Assembly (NCBI GenBank): GCA_963753485.1
Contig: CAVWCL010000012.1
Span: 1-64,000 of the forward strand
Direction of reading: 5' to 3'
DNA length: 64,000 nucleotides
DNA from: CAWDLX01 sp963753485
Lineage (GTDB): Bacteria > Actinomycetota > Actinomycetes > Mycobacteriales > Micromonosporaceae
Part shown: piece after piece, positions 63,778-64,000 of the stretch
Position numbering within the stretch: position 1 is the stretch's first letter
Layout of the letters: every line of letters starts with the position of its first letter
Position numbers and translations under genes: made by a program
The notes under the pieces: generated by a model
What the model was told of the DNA's origin: nothing
What the model saw: the letters and a program-made list of their open reading frames with translations, nothing else
Database searches by the model: none

Positions 63778-64000
63778 GGACGCCTACCCGTCCCGGTCGC
63801 CCGTCCAGCGCCGTGATGAGAGCCCACTCAGCCTGCGGGCTCGCCGGACCGACCTGCAGCGGTGGCTGTGCGCGCGCCACGTCCCAGGCGAGCACCTCCC
63901 GGCAGGTCGCCTCGAGCGGCTGGTGCGTCAGGCCGCCGGGGACGCCGGTACGTGAGGACATCCGGTATCCGCCGTCCTGGCTGCCGTCGGCGGGACCCGC
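63770..64000 (-). CDS. C-terminal part of an epimerase-like gene (runs off the window)
   Basis: Open on the minus strand from the window edge to 63770. The end reads LTHQPLEATCREVLAWDVARAQ and SPQAEWALI, resembling the C-terminus of NAD-dependent epimerase/dehydratase proteins (...PL..T.RDTLAWD.....SPEREAELL). The NAD-binding part would lie outside. First visible gene of the epimerase-YcgG-FkbM unit. Confidence 0.6.
   Translation of the reverse strand, partial: AGPADGSQDGGYRMSSRTGVPGGLTHQPLEATCREVLAWDVARAQPPLQVGPASPQAEWALITALDGRPGRVGVHD

Overview
The window is about 70% G+C, with dense genes, GTG starts and actinobacterial families (DUF5994, LapA-like, large LuxR regulators, DrrAB exporter, MbtH, NRPS). 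It comes from a high-GC actinomycete, probably a secondary-metabolite-rich one; I cannot name the genus. No rRNA, tRNA, CRISPR array or replication origin was seen.

Region 1 (1-7010) is a nest of two 'recombinase in trio' (RIT) elements. The outer RIT (about 18-7010) has terminal inverted repeats and three overlapping tyrosine-recombinase genes. A second complete RIT (3079-6710) sits inside its third gene. The inner element has a perfect 93-bp inverted repeat at its two ends and a direct GCGGCA core at the junctions. Clean excision between the cores would restore the third recombinase as a 329-codon gene. The outer RIT itself sits in a broken conserved gene (7005-8106).

Region 2 (7.0-11.9 kb) is degenerate: that frameshifted gene, a scrambled mosaic of a Ser/Thr kinase and an IS630 transposase, two ordinary genes (DUF5994, LapA-like), and a truncated, twice-frameshifted glucose-6-phosphate dehydrogenase.

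Region 3 (11.96-39.4 kb) is a nonribosomal peptide cluster: two acyl carrier proteins, a Sfp-type PPTase, a free condensation protein, KAS III and a short thiolase-fold protein, a glycosyltransferase, a split thioesterase, an ABC exporter, an acyl-adenylating ligase, MbtH, three NRPS proteins (four modules), a methyltransferase-like protein and a LuxR regulator. The first NRPS has the order A-T-C-A-T followed by an ~815-residue lantibiotic-dehydratase (LanB-like) domain. This fusion of a tRNA-dependent RiPP enzyme family to an assembly line is the most striking feature of the window. The likely product is an acylated, perhaps glycosylated, short peptide whose residues are altered or extended by the LanB-like domain.

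Region 4 (39.4-54.1 kb) holds general genes: hydrolases, a phosphotransferase, a lipoprotein, acetyltransferases, and a regulatory unit in which a 949-aa LuxR/ATPase gene and an MFS exporter gene share a nearly identical 30-bp upstream operator. A methyltransferase, a probably leaderless ArsR-type gene, a SRPBCC gene and a secreted amidase follow.

Region 5 (54.4-64 kb) looks like a second, non-canonical biosynthetic locus: ATP-grasp ligase, BioF2/FemAB-like transferase, two luciferase-like oxidoreductases, a small-molecule kinase-like protein, a PhyH dioxygenase, an amidohydrolase, an FkbM methyltransferase, a YqcI/YcgG protein (a family with heme-dependent N-oxygenases) and the end of an epimerase-like gene that runs off the window.
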